From contig DIVI01000121.1 in the NCBI GenBank assembly GCA_002423305.1, forward strand, positions 9,336 to 24,483: a DNA stretch of 15,148 nucleotides, written 5' to 3'. The notes under the pieces were generated by a model. That model searched no databases and was not told the origin of the DNA. It saw only the letters and a program-made list of their open reading frames with translations. Shown here in pieces: positions 7,372 through 14,286 of this stretch (within the stretch, counting starts at the first letter, position 1; every line of letters starts with the position of its first letter). Source of the stretch: Methylococcus sp. UBA6136 (GTDB taxonomy: Bacteria; Pseudomonadota; Gammaproteobacteria; Methylococcales; Methylococcaceae). The position numbers were made by a program, and so were the translations under genes.

Positions 7372-8277
7372 ATGATGACCCCCACGGCCGTTGGAACCCT
7401 CAAGGATTGTGTCGGCAATACGCCATTGGTCAGGTTGCAGCGTCTCCCGGGCAATACCAGCAACACGATTCTGGCGAAGCTTGAGGGTAATAATCCGGCC
7501 GGTTCAGTGAAAGACAGGCCCGCCTTGAGCATGATCGAACACGCGCAGCGGCGCGGCGAGATCAAGCCGGGTGACCGGTTGATCGAGGCGACCAGCGGCA
7601 ATACCGGGATTGCCCTTGCCATGGCGGCGGCCATGATGGGTTACCGCATGACGCTGGTCATGCCGGAAAACATGAGCGCTGAGCGCCGGGCCTCCATGAA
7701 GGCTTTTGGTGCCGAGATCATCCTGACTCCGGCAGCTGGCAGCATGGAGGCGGCGATTGACCTCGCCCGCAGCATGGAGGCTCGTGGTGAAGGGCGCATC
7801 CTTGACCAGTTCGCGAATCCTGACAATCCTCGTGCCCATTACGAAGGGACCGGCCCTGAAATCTGGCGCGATACCGGGGGGCAGGTGACGCATTTTGTCA
7901 GTTCCATGGGGACGACAGGCACCATCATGGGGACATCGACATACCTGCGTGAGCAAACTCCGGCGATACAAATCATTGGTGTACAGCCTGCCGGGGATTC
8001 CAGGATTCCAGGTATACGTCGCTGGCCCCGTGAGTACCTCCCGAAAATCTGTGATTTCAGTCGTATCGATCGCATCATGGATGTCGAACAGAACGAGGCC
8101 GAAGCGATGACCCGGCAACTGGCAACGAGCGAAGGTATCTTTGCCGGCATTTCGTCCGGAGGCGCTGTGGCAGCGGCCCTGCGCTTGTCCAGCGAAGTCG
8201 AGCAGGCGGTGATTGTCGTGATCATCTGCGATCGCGGTGATCGGTACCTTTCGACCGGGGTCTTTCCGGATGAGTGA
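7372..8277 (+). CDS. cysM: Cysteine synthase B (O-acetylserine sulfhydrylase B)
   Basis: CysM makes cysteine from O-acetylserine and sulfide, and can also use thiosulfate to form S-sulfocysteine. The 301-residue protein is a fold-type II PLP enzyme. The PLP lysine is K47 in AGSVKDRPALSMI, the substrate loop is ATSGNTGIA (74-79 for TSGNTG), and the phosphate-binding glycines are in SSMGTTGTIMG. PGIRRWPREYLP and CDRGDRYLSTGVF are typical of CysM rather than CysK, as is the DRPALSMI sequence. ATG codons occur at both 7372 and 7375; the choice changes one residue. rlmD begins ten bases after its stop. No riboswitch or T-box is seen upstream, so regulation is not evident. Confidence 0.96.
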   Translation: MMTPTAVGTLKDCVGNTPLVRLQRLPGNTSNTILAKLEGNNPAGSVKDRPALSMIEHAQRRGEIKPGDRLIEATSGNTGIALAMAAAMMGYRMTLVMPENMSAERRASMKAFGAEIILTPAAGSMEAAIDLARSMEARGEGRILDQFANPDNPRAHYEGTGPEIWRDTGGQVTHFVSSMGTTGTIMGTSTYLREQTPAIQIIGVQPAGDSRIPGIRRWPREYLPKICDFSRIDRIMDVEQNEAEAMTRQLATSEGIFAGISSGGAVAAALRLSSEVEQAVIVVIICDRGDRYLSTGVFPDE

Positions 8278-8286
8278 CCTCCAGTC

Positions 8287-9618
8287 ATGAGCTTCAAAAG
8301 AAAAAGACGAGTACTTCCCAGCGCGACAGTACGTGCCTCCATTGAATCGTTGACTCATGACGGGCGAGGTATTGCCCGCGTGGATGGCAAGCCGGTTTTC
8401 ATGCATGGGACCTTGCCGGGAGAGGACGTCAGCTTTCTCTACACCGATATTCGACGTGATTATGCCGAGGGGAAGGTTGAGACACTGCATTCAACGGCGT
8501 CCGGGCGGGTAGAGCCGCGCTGTCCCAGCTATGGGGTTTGTGGGGGGTGCAGTTTCCAGCATGTCGCCGATGAGGCCCAGATCGAGTTTAAACAGGCGTT
8601 GCTGGTCGAGCAATTCAGGCGCATTGCCAAGATCGAAGAAGTGCCGCTGATTCCGCCGCTGACCGGCCCCAGCTGGGGATACCGACATAAGGCGCGGCTG
8701 GGCGTCAAGCATGTCGCGAAGAAGGGGCGTGTGCTGGTGGGATTCCGCGAGCGCTCCAGTCCCTTCGTGGCGGATCTGGAGTTCTGTCCCGTATTGCATC
8801 CCAAGGTGGGAGGGCGTCTTCACGAGCTGTCGGACTTGATCGGTGGTCTGAGTATTCGCGACCGCTTGCCGCAGATCGAGGTCGCTGTCGGGGACGACCG
8901 TGTCGCGCTGGTGTTCCGGATTCTGGAGGATATGACGGAGGAGGACAGGCAGCGACTGACCGACTTCGGTCAGGGTTTCGATTTCGATATCTACGTTCAG
9001 CGACATGGCCCGGATTCTGTCACCCCGGTTTATCCCGACCAGCCCGAGCTCCTCGCTTACGCCTTGCCAGCAGAGGGCGTCGAGTTCCGGTTCAAGCCGA
9101 CTGACTTTACCCAAGTCAATATCGAGATCAACCGCAAGATGGTCAGCCGGGTGATGGAACTCCTGAACCCGCAGCCCGGAGAACGCATCCTGGATTTGTT
9201 CTGCGGGATCGGCAATTTCACGTTGCCACTGGCGACGCGTGCCGGTCATGTTGTCGGGGTGGAGGGTGGGCGTGAGGCAGTGGAACGAGCTAACGAAAAT
9301 GCCGCCAGTGCCGGACTGAATAATGTTGAATTCCATGTCGCAGACCTTACTCAGTCACTGGATGGTCGTGCCTGGGCCGAAGGCCACTATGACAAGGTTT
9401 TGCTCGACCCTTCCCGGGTGGGTGCTGAGGAAGTGCTGGCCGGTATTCCCCGCTGGGGTGCTTCACGTATCGTTTATGTGTCCTGCAACCCCGCCACGCT
9501 TGCCCGTGATGCCGGCATTCTGGTGCACGAGTATGGTTACCGCCTGGTCAAGGCCGGTGTCATGGACATGTTTCCCCAGACTGCCCATGTCGAATCCATT
9601 GCATTGTTCGAGAAGTGA
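8287..9618 (+). CDS. rlmD: 23S rRNA (uracil(1939)-C(5))-methyltransferase
   Basis: RlmD (RumA) methylates U1939 of 23S rRNA with S-adenosylmethionine and carries a [4Fe-4S] cluster. The 443 residues include an N-terminal TRAM RNA-binding domain (about 10-70). The cluster cysteines are C79, C85, C88 and C167, in CPSYGVCGGC and EFCPVLHP. The SAM-binding motif ILDLFCGIGNFTLPLA lies at about 301-316 and LLDPSRVGAEEVL follows. The nucleophile is C400 in YVSCNPATLARD. All expected catalytic and cluster residues are present and the length is normal. It sits ten bases after cysM, and its stop codon overlaps the start of the L,D-transpeptidase gene, so all three are probably one transcript. Confidence 0.96.
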   Translation: MSFKRKRRVLPSATVRASIESLTHDGRGIARVDGKPVFMHGTLPGEDVSFLYTDIRRDYAEGKVETLHSTASGRVEPRCPSYGVCGGCSFQHVADEAQIEFKQALLVEQFRRIAKIEEVPLIPPLTGPSWGYRHKARLGVKHVAKKGRVLVGFRERSSPFVADLEFCPVLHPKVGGRLHELSDLIGGLSIRDRLPQIEVAVGDDRVALVFRILEDMTEEDRQRLTDFGQGFDFDIYVQRHGPDSVTPVYPDQPELLAYALPAEGVEFRFKPTDFTQVNIEINRKMVSRVMELLNPQPGERILDLFCGIGNFTLPLATRAGHVVGVEGGREAVERANENAASAGLNNVEFHVADLTQSLDGRAWAEGHYDKVLLDPSRVGAEEVLAGIPRWGASRIVYVSCNPATLARDAGILVHEYGYRLVKAGVMDMFPQTAHVESIALFEK

Positions 9619-10124
9619 ACAGCAGCGTGGATCGATCAGAACCAGGGTCTTACCTCCGTGTCAGTATTCCGCGCCAATTATTGGAATGGGTCGAAGAGGG
9701 CGAGGTTGTTCGGGCCTGGCTAGTATCCACGGCCACAAATGGCCCGGGCGAACAACGCGGCAGCGAGTGCACGCCGCGCGGCTGGCACCGTATTCGCGCC
9801 AGGATCGGCGATGGCACGCCACTCAATACGGTGTTTCGTGGACGTCGTCCCACCGGCGAGATTTACGGCGATGAGCTGGAAGCCCGTCATCCCGGCAGGG
9901 ATTGGATTCTGACGCGAATCCTGTGGCTCGGTGGGCTTGAGTCCGGCTTCAATCGTTACGGTGACGTGGACACGACTTGGCGGTATGTTTACATCCATGG
10001 TAGTCCGGATCAGGGCGTGACGGGTACACCGGCTTCGCACGGTTGCATCCGCATGAAAAGCCCGGACATGATCGATCTTTTCGACCGAGTGGCGGTGGGT
10101 ATGCGGGTTCTGATCGAGCCCTGA
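9615..10124 (+). CDS. L,D-transpeptidase (YkuD domain) without visible signal peptide
   Basis: YkuD enzymes use an active-site cysteine to form 3-3 peptidoglycan cross-links or attach proteins to peptidoglycan in the periplasm. The active-site signature is clear: H128 in YIHGSPD, then ASHGCIRM with H142, nucleophile C144 and R146. At 169 residues it is a minimal catalytic domain. The N terminus (SYLRVSIPRQLLEWVEEGEVV) goes straight into the YkuD fold, and no hydrophobic signal segment can be seen from any in-frame start. The GTG at 9615 overlaps the rlmD stop (GTGA); a second GTG at 9627 is possible and only shortens the protein by four residues. How it would reach the periplasm is unclear, so the real role is uncertain although the family call is secure. 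Confidence 0.88.
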   Translation: MNSSVDRSEPGSYLRVSIPRQLLEWVEEGEVVRAWLVSTATNGPGEQRGSECTPRGWHRIRARIGDGTPLNTVFRGRRPTGEIYGDELEARHPGRDWILTRILWLGGLESGFNRYGDVDTTWRYVYIHGSPDQGVTGTPASHGCIRMKSPDMIDLFDRVAVGMRVLIEP

Positions 10125-10168
10125 TGCCGCTGTTTTTCAACGTCATTGCGCAAATAACGATAACAATC

Positions 10169-10173
10169 AGGAG
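10169..10173 (+). promoter_or_regulatory. Shine-Dalgarno site that sets a TTG start for yajR
   Basis: AGGAG lies eight bases before TTG at 10182. The alternative GTG at 10173 overlaps this site and so cannot use it, and the ATG at 10212 has no comparable sequence upstream. Confidence 0.65.
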
Positions 10174-10181
10174 TGATTCCA

Positions 10182-11576
10182 TTGAGTCCGGCGTTTGAAA
10201 TCGATACCCCGATGACCCGACAGGAACTCCGTGCGAGTCTGTCGCTCGCGGCGATCTACATGTTGCGGATGTTCGGCATGTTTCTGATCTTGCCTGTGTT
10301 TGCCGTGCTGGCCCGCGATATGCCCGGCGCCACGCCGGTCATGGTGGGGTTTGCCCTCAGTGCCTATGGCCTGACTCAGGCCATCTTTCAGATTCCTTTT
10401 GGTCTCTGGTCCGATCGCTATGGACGCAAGCCGGTCATCACCGTGGGCTTGCTACTGTTTGTAATTGGTAGCGCGGTAGCGGCGCTGTCGGATTCCATCT
10501 ACGGGATCATTGCCGGACGATCATTGCAGGGTGCGGGTGCCGTAGCTGCCGTGGTCATGGCCCTGGCCGCCGATCTGACCCGCGAGGAACACCGGACCAA
10601 AGCCATGGCCCTCATAGGCATCAGCATCGGTATTTCCTTCGCCATCTCCATGGTGGCAGGGCCGGTATTGTCAAACTGGATGGGATTGAAGGGTCTTTTC
10701 TGGCTGATTACGGGACTTGCCTGCCTGAGTATCGTGGTTTTGCATACGGTGGTCCCTAATCCGACAGTCACACGTTTTCATCGTGATGCTCAAGTGAGGG
10801 CCGGATCTTTTGCCAGGGTGTTCAGCAATCCTGAGCTATTACGGCTGGATTTCGGCATTTTCTGCCTGCATCTGATTCTGACGGCGTCGTTCGTGGTGGT
10901 GCCGCTCATCCTCAAGGACCGACTGCAACTCGCGACCCGAGATCATTGGCACATCTACCTGCCGGTGTTCGTCCTGGCCATTATCAGCATGGTACCGTTT
11001 GTCATCCTCGCGGAAAAAAAACGCAAGATGAAATCGGTTTTCCTTGCCTTCATTGGCTTGGTGGCTATGGCAGATCTCGGATTTGTCCTGCTGGGAGACC
11101 ACTTCTGGGGCGTCTTCGCCCTGCTTTATCTGTTTTTTACCGGCTTCAATCTGTTGGAAGCCACGCTTCCCTCGATGGTTTCCAAAATCGCCCCGCCCGA
11201 TCTCAAGGGAACCGCCATGGGGGTTTATTCGACGGCCCAATTTCTCGGAGCCTTCGTGGGTGGCGTGGGTGCCGGCTGGATTTATGGTCACCACGGTATC
11301 GCGCCGGTTTTTGTTTTCTGCGGAATGGTCGCGCTCTCCTGGCTGGTGGTGGCTGCTTTCATGAAACCACCCCGTCATGTGAGCAGTCTGCTCGTCAATG
11401 TGGAAGGTATCGATGATGGGCAGGCCAGCCTGCTCGGCCAACGGTTGCTGACGATTTCAGGCATTGCCGAAGCCGTGGTGGTGGCTGAGGAGGGCGTGGC
11501 TTATCTGAAGGTCGATAAGGATCATCTGGACCGTGCAGCGCTGGGTGCGGCATTTGAAGCCATCAAGGTGCAATGA
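10182..11576 (+). CDS. yajR: YajR-type MFS transporter with C-terminal YAM domain
   Basis: This is a 12-helix major facilitator family transporter, probably a proton-coupled drug or metabolite exporter; the substrate of YajR is not known. The sequence follows E. coli YajR closely: LRMFGMFLILPVFAV in helix 1, the motif A loop FGLWSDRYGRKP, SLQGAGAVAAVVMAL, GTAMGVYSTAQFLGAF, and SSLLVNVEGI where the soluble tail begins. The last 65 residues or so form the ferredoxin-like YAM domain (LLGQRLLTISGIAEAVVVAEEGVAYLKVD) found only in this subfamily. I prefer the TTG start at 10182 because AGGAG stands eight bases before it. A GTG at 10173 would add three residues, and an ATG at 10212 would remove ten. 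The next gene overlaps the stop in an ATGA, suggesting translational coupling. Confidence 0.92.
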   Translation: MSPAFEIDTPMTRQELRASLSLAAIYMLRMFGMFLILPVFAVLARDMPGATPVMVGFALSAYGLTQAIFQIPFGLWSDRYGRKPVITVGLLLFVIGSAVAALSDSIYGIIAGRSLQGAGAVAAVVMALAADLTREEHRTKAMALIGISIGISFAISMVAGPVLSNWMGLKGLFWLITGLACLSIVVLHTVVPNPTVTRFHRDAQVRAGSFARVFSNPELLRLDFGIFCLHLILTASFVVVPLILKDRLQLATRDHWHIYLPVFVLAIISMVPFVILAEKKRKMKSVFLAFIGLVAMADLGFVLLGDHFWGVFALLYLFFTGFNLLEATLPSMVSKIAPPDLKGTAMGVYSTAQFLGAFVGGVGAGWIYGHHGIAPVFVFCGMVALSWLVVAAFMKPPRHVSSLLVNVEGIDDGQASLLGQRLLTISGIAEAVVVAEEGVAYLKVDKDHLDRAALGAAFEAIKVQ

Positions 11577-12463
11577 GCCCCAGGAATCCTCCGGAAAAAT
11601 CCATTGAGTCCAAAGGGCGAAGTCGGGACGCCGCGTTTTCGGAAGAGGTCGAACCCAAGCGGCTTAACCTCGGTTGTGGCACCTTGATCGTGCTTTTTCT
11701 GCTGGTGGCGACGGCAGGCAAGTTCCTGCCCTACCGGGATAAATCCTCCGCAGCGCCTCAAACGAACCAGAAATCCCAGTCCGTTACCAGCCGACCGAAG
11801 CCGGGGCTTCCTTCGGGAGGTAAAAAGGCGGTTTCATCCGAGTCGGCAGAATCGACTCAAAAATCTGGTACTTCAACCAAAAAGCCGATCAGTGATCGGG
11901 CTGGTGAGGTTCTCGCCGGGCTGGTTTCCTCACTGCAGGATCTTGTTGGGCCGGAAGAGAAAAAAGTCAGGAACTCACCGCCATCCAAACCGCCCGTGGT
12001 GAAGAAGCCTTCCTTGTCGCAGGAATCAGCTCCGCCGGACTCTGCGAACGTATCGAAAAAGCCAGTGTTGACCGATGCGACGACTTCAAGCGCTGAGCCG
12101 CGTTCGCCTTTCCGGATTCATCCCCCGCAGCCACAGTTAGAGCCGGGTGGGGCGGGGCGCGAGGAAACCCCGGCAGGGCCTTCCCCGAAGGCCGGGGCAC
12201 CCTCGCCGCTTCCCGGTAAATCCGTGGTCTTCAATAGTCCCTGGGATCAATCGGTGGCCCAGGTGGAACGTTATCTGAAACGCCGCATGCACGATGCCAG
12301 TTCCATGGAAATTCTGGAATGGGGCAAGGTGAGCCTCACCGATCGGGGCGGGTATCAGGTGCGGTGCACGTTCCGTTCGAAGAATGTTCTCGGTAATTAC
12401 GCGACGCAAAGCAAGGTGTTTGTCATGAATAAGGATGGCGACGTGATCGATATTCGTGACTGA
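11573..12463 (+). CDS. One-TM hypothetical protein with Pro/Ser/Lys-rich linker and conserved C-terminal domain
   Basis: I cannot assign a function. The 296 residues fall into four parts. Residues 1-32 are charged, and residues 33-49 (LGCGTLIVLFLLVATAG) form a single membrane helix. Residues 55-215 or so are a low-complexity linker rich in Ser, Pro, Lys and Thr. From about 219 there is a compact domain, FNSPWDQSVAQVERYLKRRM then YQVRCTFRSKNVLG and VFVMNKDGDVIDIRD. That ending resembles a small domain I recall from many uncharacterised bacterial proteins (NSPWDxSVxQVexYL, then RxKNxxGxY), probably periplasmic here. The start overlaps the yajR stop (ATGA), so the two proteins are likely made together. 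Orientation with the tail in the periplasm is inferred, not shown. Confidence 0.8.
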   Translation: MSPRNPPEKSIESKGRSRDAAFSEEVEPKRLNLGCGTLIVLFLLVATAGKFLPYRDKSSAAPQTNQKSQSVTSRPKPGLPSGGKKAVSSESAESTQKSGTSTKKPISDRAGEVLAGLVSSLQDLVGPEEKKVRNSPPSKPPVVKKPSLSQESAPPDSANVSKKPVLTDATTSSAEPRSPFRIHPPQPQLEPGGAGREETPAGPSPKAGAPSPLPGKSVVFNSPWDQSVAQVERYLKRRMHDASSMEILEWGKVSLTDRGGYQVRCTFRSKNVLGNYATQSKVFVMNKDGDVIDIRD

Positions 12464-12486
12464 GTTCAGAGGCGTCATGTTCAACC

Positions 12487-12762
12487 TCAGCTTGTCTCGT
12501 CATCTCCGGAGTTAAGTAGCTTATTCAGTTGTCCAGACCGGTCCAGGCGGGCGAGGTCATCAAACCCGCCGACGTGCGTTTCGCCAATGTAAATCTGGGG
12601 TACGGTTCTGCGGCGGGTTTTTTCCATCATTTCGGCCCGGAGCGCGGGGTCCAGGTCTACTCTCAGTTTTTCTATTTGGCTGACGCCTTTGCCTAGCAAT
12701 AGGCGTTCTGCCATCACACAGTAGGGACAGATGGCCGTGCTGTACATTCGTACTTTGTTCAT
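12487..12762 (-). CDS. grxC: Glutaredoxin 3
   Basis: A small cytoplasmic dithiol glutaredoxin that reduces disulfides and glutathione mixed disulfides with glutathione. The 91-residue protein has the classic redox centre CPYC at 12-15, the cis-proline motif TVPQIYI, and the glutathione-binding GGFDDL near the C terminus. This fits the GrxC class; the monothiol GrxD class would have CGFS. It is a single gene convergent with the YajR partner gene (23-base gap) and divergent from the DUF502 gene. The E. coli neighbour secB is not present. The only ribosome-binding candidate is GGAAAGG about 11 bases upstream. Confidence 0.95.
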   Translation of the reverse strand: MNKVRMYSTAICPYCVMAERLLLGKGVSQIEKLRVDLDPALRAEMMEKTRRRTVPQIYIGETHVGGFDDLARLDRSGQLNKLLNSGDDETS

Positions 12763-12798
12763 GAGGTTACGTGCCTTTCCGGCTTTGACGCATTCGGG

Positions 12799-12826
12799 TT
12801 GAGAAACCTGGGCGCAGACGTAGAAT
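12799..12826 (+). promoter_or_regulatory. Predicted sigma-70 promoter for the DUF502 gene
   Basis: TTGAGA at 12799-12804 and TAGAAT at 12821-12826 are separated by 16 bases and each matches the sigma-70 consensus at four or five of six positions. Transcription would start near 12833, giving a leader of about 45 bases before the ATG at 12877. It lies in the 114-base spacer that diverges from grxC. No clear minus-strand promoter for grxC was found. Confidence 0.45.
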
Positions 12827-12876
12827 GCCCCACACCAGACGGTTCAGCTGTAATTCTATCCTTGGGTGCCTGAGTG

Positions 12877-13515
12877 ATGAAAACCAAACTGCAAAGACTC
12901 TTTGAATATTTCCTGATCGGTGTGCTGGGGCTACTTCCCATCGTGATCATCGTTCAGATCGTTCTCTATATTGAGGGCTTTCTGCGGGATACGGTCCTCG
13001 GCATTTATGGTCGTTACGAAAGCATCCTGATTCCTGTGCTGCTCTTTGGCGGTGCCGTCGGCGTAGTGATCTACATCGGCTATTTGCTCAAGCAGGACAA
13101 GGCGCATGTGCTCTATTTTCTGGAGAAGATCATCCATCGGATACCCTTACTGGGTACCGTCTACCGTGTATCCCAGAAGTTACTGAAGTTGTTTCATGAC
13201 GATAACGACAACAAGATCACGGATGTGGTTTTCATTGAATATCCAAAACCAGACCTGTGGGTGCCGGCCTATGTCACTAACCGGATGGATAGCATGCTGG
13301 TGGTTTATGTACCGACCTCACCCAATCCCACCTCTGGTTTCACAATCATGGTGGATGAATCCAAGGTCATCCAGACCCAATTGAGCATAGAAGAAGTCTC
13401 GTCCTTCATCATCAGTCTGGGGGCCGATCTCCCTCAATCCGAAGATGTGCTGCAATTGCTCCAGAGGACATCAAATCGGCTTGGAAGGTCTACGCCGAAT
13501 GGCGCTCTTGCCTAG
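12877..13515 (+). CDS. DUF502 family inner-membrane protein
   Basis: The 212-residue protein belongs to DUF502, whose function is unknown. Two membrane helices can be seen: about residues 10-31 (YFLIGVLGLLPIVIIVQIVLYI) and about 48-69 (ILIPVLLFGGAVGVVIYIGYLL). Then comes the family signature HRIPLLGTVYRVSQKLLKLF, followed by the soluble part VVFIEYPKPDLWVPAYVTN and VYVPTSPNPTSGFTIMVDE. Normal DUF502 length is about 200 residues. A GTG at 12874 directly precedes the ATG; I chose the ATG. In this protein the family phrase usually reading YPR is YPK. Its stop codon lies inside a short perfect hairpin, and the lipoprotein gene follows 79 bases later. Confidence 0.88.
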   Translation: MKTKLQRLFEYFLIGVLGLLPIVIIVQIVLYIEGFLRDTVLGIYGRYESILIPVLLFGGAVGVVIYIGYLLKQDKAHVLYFLEKIIHRIPLLGTVYRVSQKLLKLFHDDNDNKITDVVFIEYPKPDLWVPAYVTNRMDSMLVVYVPTSPNPTSGFTIMVDESKVIQTQLSIEEVSSFIISLGADLPQSEDVLQLLQRTSNRLGRSTPNGALA

Positions 13516-13537
13516 ACTCGTCTAGCCAGATGTCTGG
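13512..13537. repeat. Two tandem short palindromes at the end of the DUF502 gene
   Basis: CTAGAC-TC-GTCTAG (13512-13525) contains the DUF502 stop codon TAG and is immediately followed by CCAGA-TG-TCTGG (13526-13537). Both have perfect arms and two-base centres. Neither is followed by a T tract, so a classical terminator is unlikely. They may act as small RNA hairpins protecting the upstream message, or as binding sites. Confidence 0.5.
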
Positions 13538-13594
13538 TGTCGGTCGATAATGTCCGGCCATTTGACTTAACTTACTCTACAACCCGGGTTTTCC

Positions 13595-14005
13595 ATGAAA
13601 AAACTGATGATTGTGATGCTGGCCTCCCTCTCCGTATTCGGTTGTGCCAAGAAAGAAAAGACGGGACTCCGCGAGGTGCTGATCGAGCGCTTCAAGGAGG
13701 ATCCTGACCTCAAGGACTACAATCTGGATCCGGCCAAGGTCGCCGATTGCATGGTGGACGAAATTGGTGCCAGTTTGCCCGGATTTGCCGGTGATCCGCG
13801 CCGCGGTCAGTTTTTCGAGGCTTATGCGCACTTCCTGAGCGTGAAGTCGATGGCTGATGGGGAAAAAGCCATTGCCGAATTCGAGAAATTATTTGGCTCC
13901 AAACAAAAGGCACGCGAGGCCGCTGCCAGTCTGCCTGATCACGAAATGACCTGTATGGGTAAGGCCATCGAGAATGCCGAAAGCGATGGGCATCGCGTCA
14001 AGTAA
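13595..14005 (+). CDS. Small predicted outer-membrane lipoprotein, function unknown
   Basis: The 136-residue product begins with a short lipoprotein signal, MKKLMIVMLASLSVFGC, with C17 as the lipidation site. Phe at -2 is unusual for a lipobox, but the n-region, hydrophobic core and small residue at -1 fit. The residue after the cysteine is Ala, which by the Lol rule favours the outer membrane. The mature part is helical and charged, with only two more cysteines, C52 (VADCMVDEIG) and C120 (EMTCMGKAI), which could form one disulfide. I recognise no domain. The perfect palindrome AACCCGGGTT (13581-13590) lies just before the ATG and no strong ribosome-binding site is visible. It may be co-transcribed with the DUF502 gene or have its own start. 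Confidence 0.75.
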   Translation: MKKLMIVMLASLSVFGCAKKEKTGLREVLIERFKEDPDLKDYNLDPAKVADCMVDEIGASLPGFAGDPRRGQFFEAYAHFLSVKSMADGEKAIAEFEKLFGSKQKAREAAASLPDHEMTCMGKAIENAESDGHRVK

Positions 14006-14286
14006 GCGAGTCTCTTGGGGTGTGTTTGCGACAGGGTGTAGACGCAGTCAAAACGGGATGAATCGCCCAGTTCTTGTGCAATCTGACAATAACGCACAAA
14101 TATGGTGCTTATTTTTCCGGTGTAGCCGCGCTTTTGGTTGAAGTCCCGGACTCTGATTGCAGGCGTGGATTTTGCTTGAGGATGCTATTAGCTGCTTGGT
14201 GCTGTTAGATATGATCTTCGCAGTGCCAGTCAATCCTCAAATGCTTGGCCTGATGCCGGGGAGTAGTCAATGGATGCGGTGAGCCC
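14006..14286. other. Non-coding leader region upstream of the MarR-type gene
   Basis: These 281 bases hold no convincing gene on either strand. A dyad TTGTGC-N14-GCACAA occupies 14074-14099 and could be an operator or a weak hairpin. TATGAT at 14210-14215 is a good -10 candidate for the regulator gene, but no matching -35 stands 16-18 bases before it. The word AGTCAAT occurs at 14228-14234 and again at 14265-14271. No terminator for the lipoprotein gene was found. Confidence 0.4.

Noticed and set aside
7504..8490. 328-codon open frame on the minus strand opposite cysM
   Set aside because: It lies wholly over cysM and the start of rlmD, both of which have clear motifs. The translation is rich in His, Arg and Pro with no recognisable domain, as expected of an antisense shadow frame.
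8491..9336. 281-codon minus-strand frame opposite rlmD
   Set aside because: It covers the rlmD cluster and SAM-binding regions in antisense, has no family resemblance and has no plausible ribosome-binding context.
10173..10181. GTG start for yajR
   Set aside because: The codon overlaps the AGGAG ribosome site at 10169-10173, which is correctly spaced for TTG at 10182 instead.
10839..11441. 200-codon minus-strand frame opposite yajR
   Set aside because: It is highly charged (Gln, Glu, His, Arg) because it mirrors membrane-helix codons; the plus strand is clearly YajR.
12449..12514. Weak stem (CTGAG with CTCAG) between the YajR partner gene and grxC as a terminator
   Set aside because: Only about five pairs with a long loop and no T tract; not strong enough to call.
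14048..14233. 61-codon minus-strand frame in the leader of the regulator gene
   Set aside because: It has no ribosome site, no recognisable family and a chance-like composition, so I treat the stretch as non-coding.
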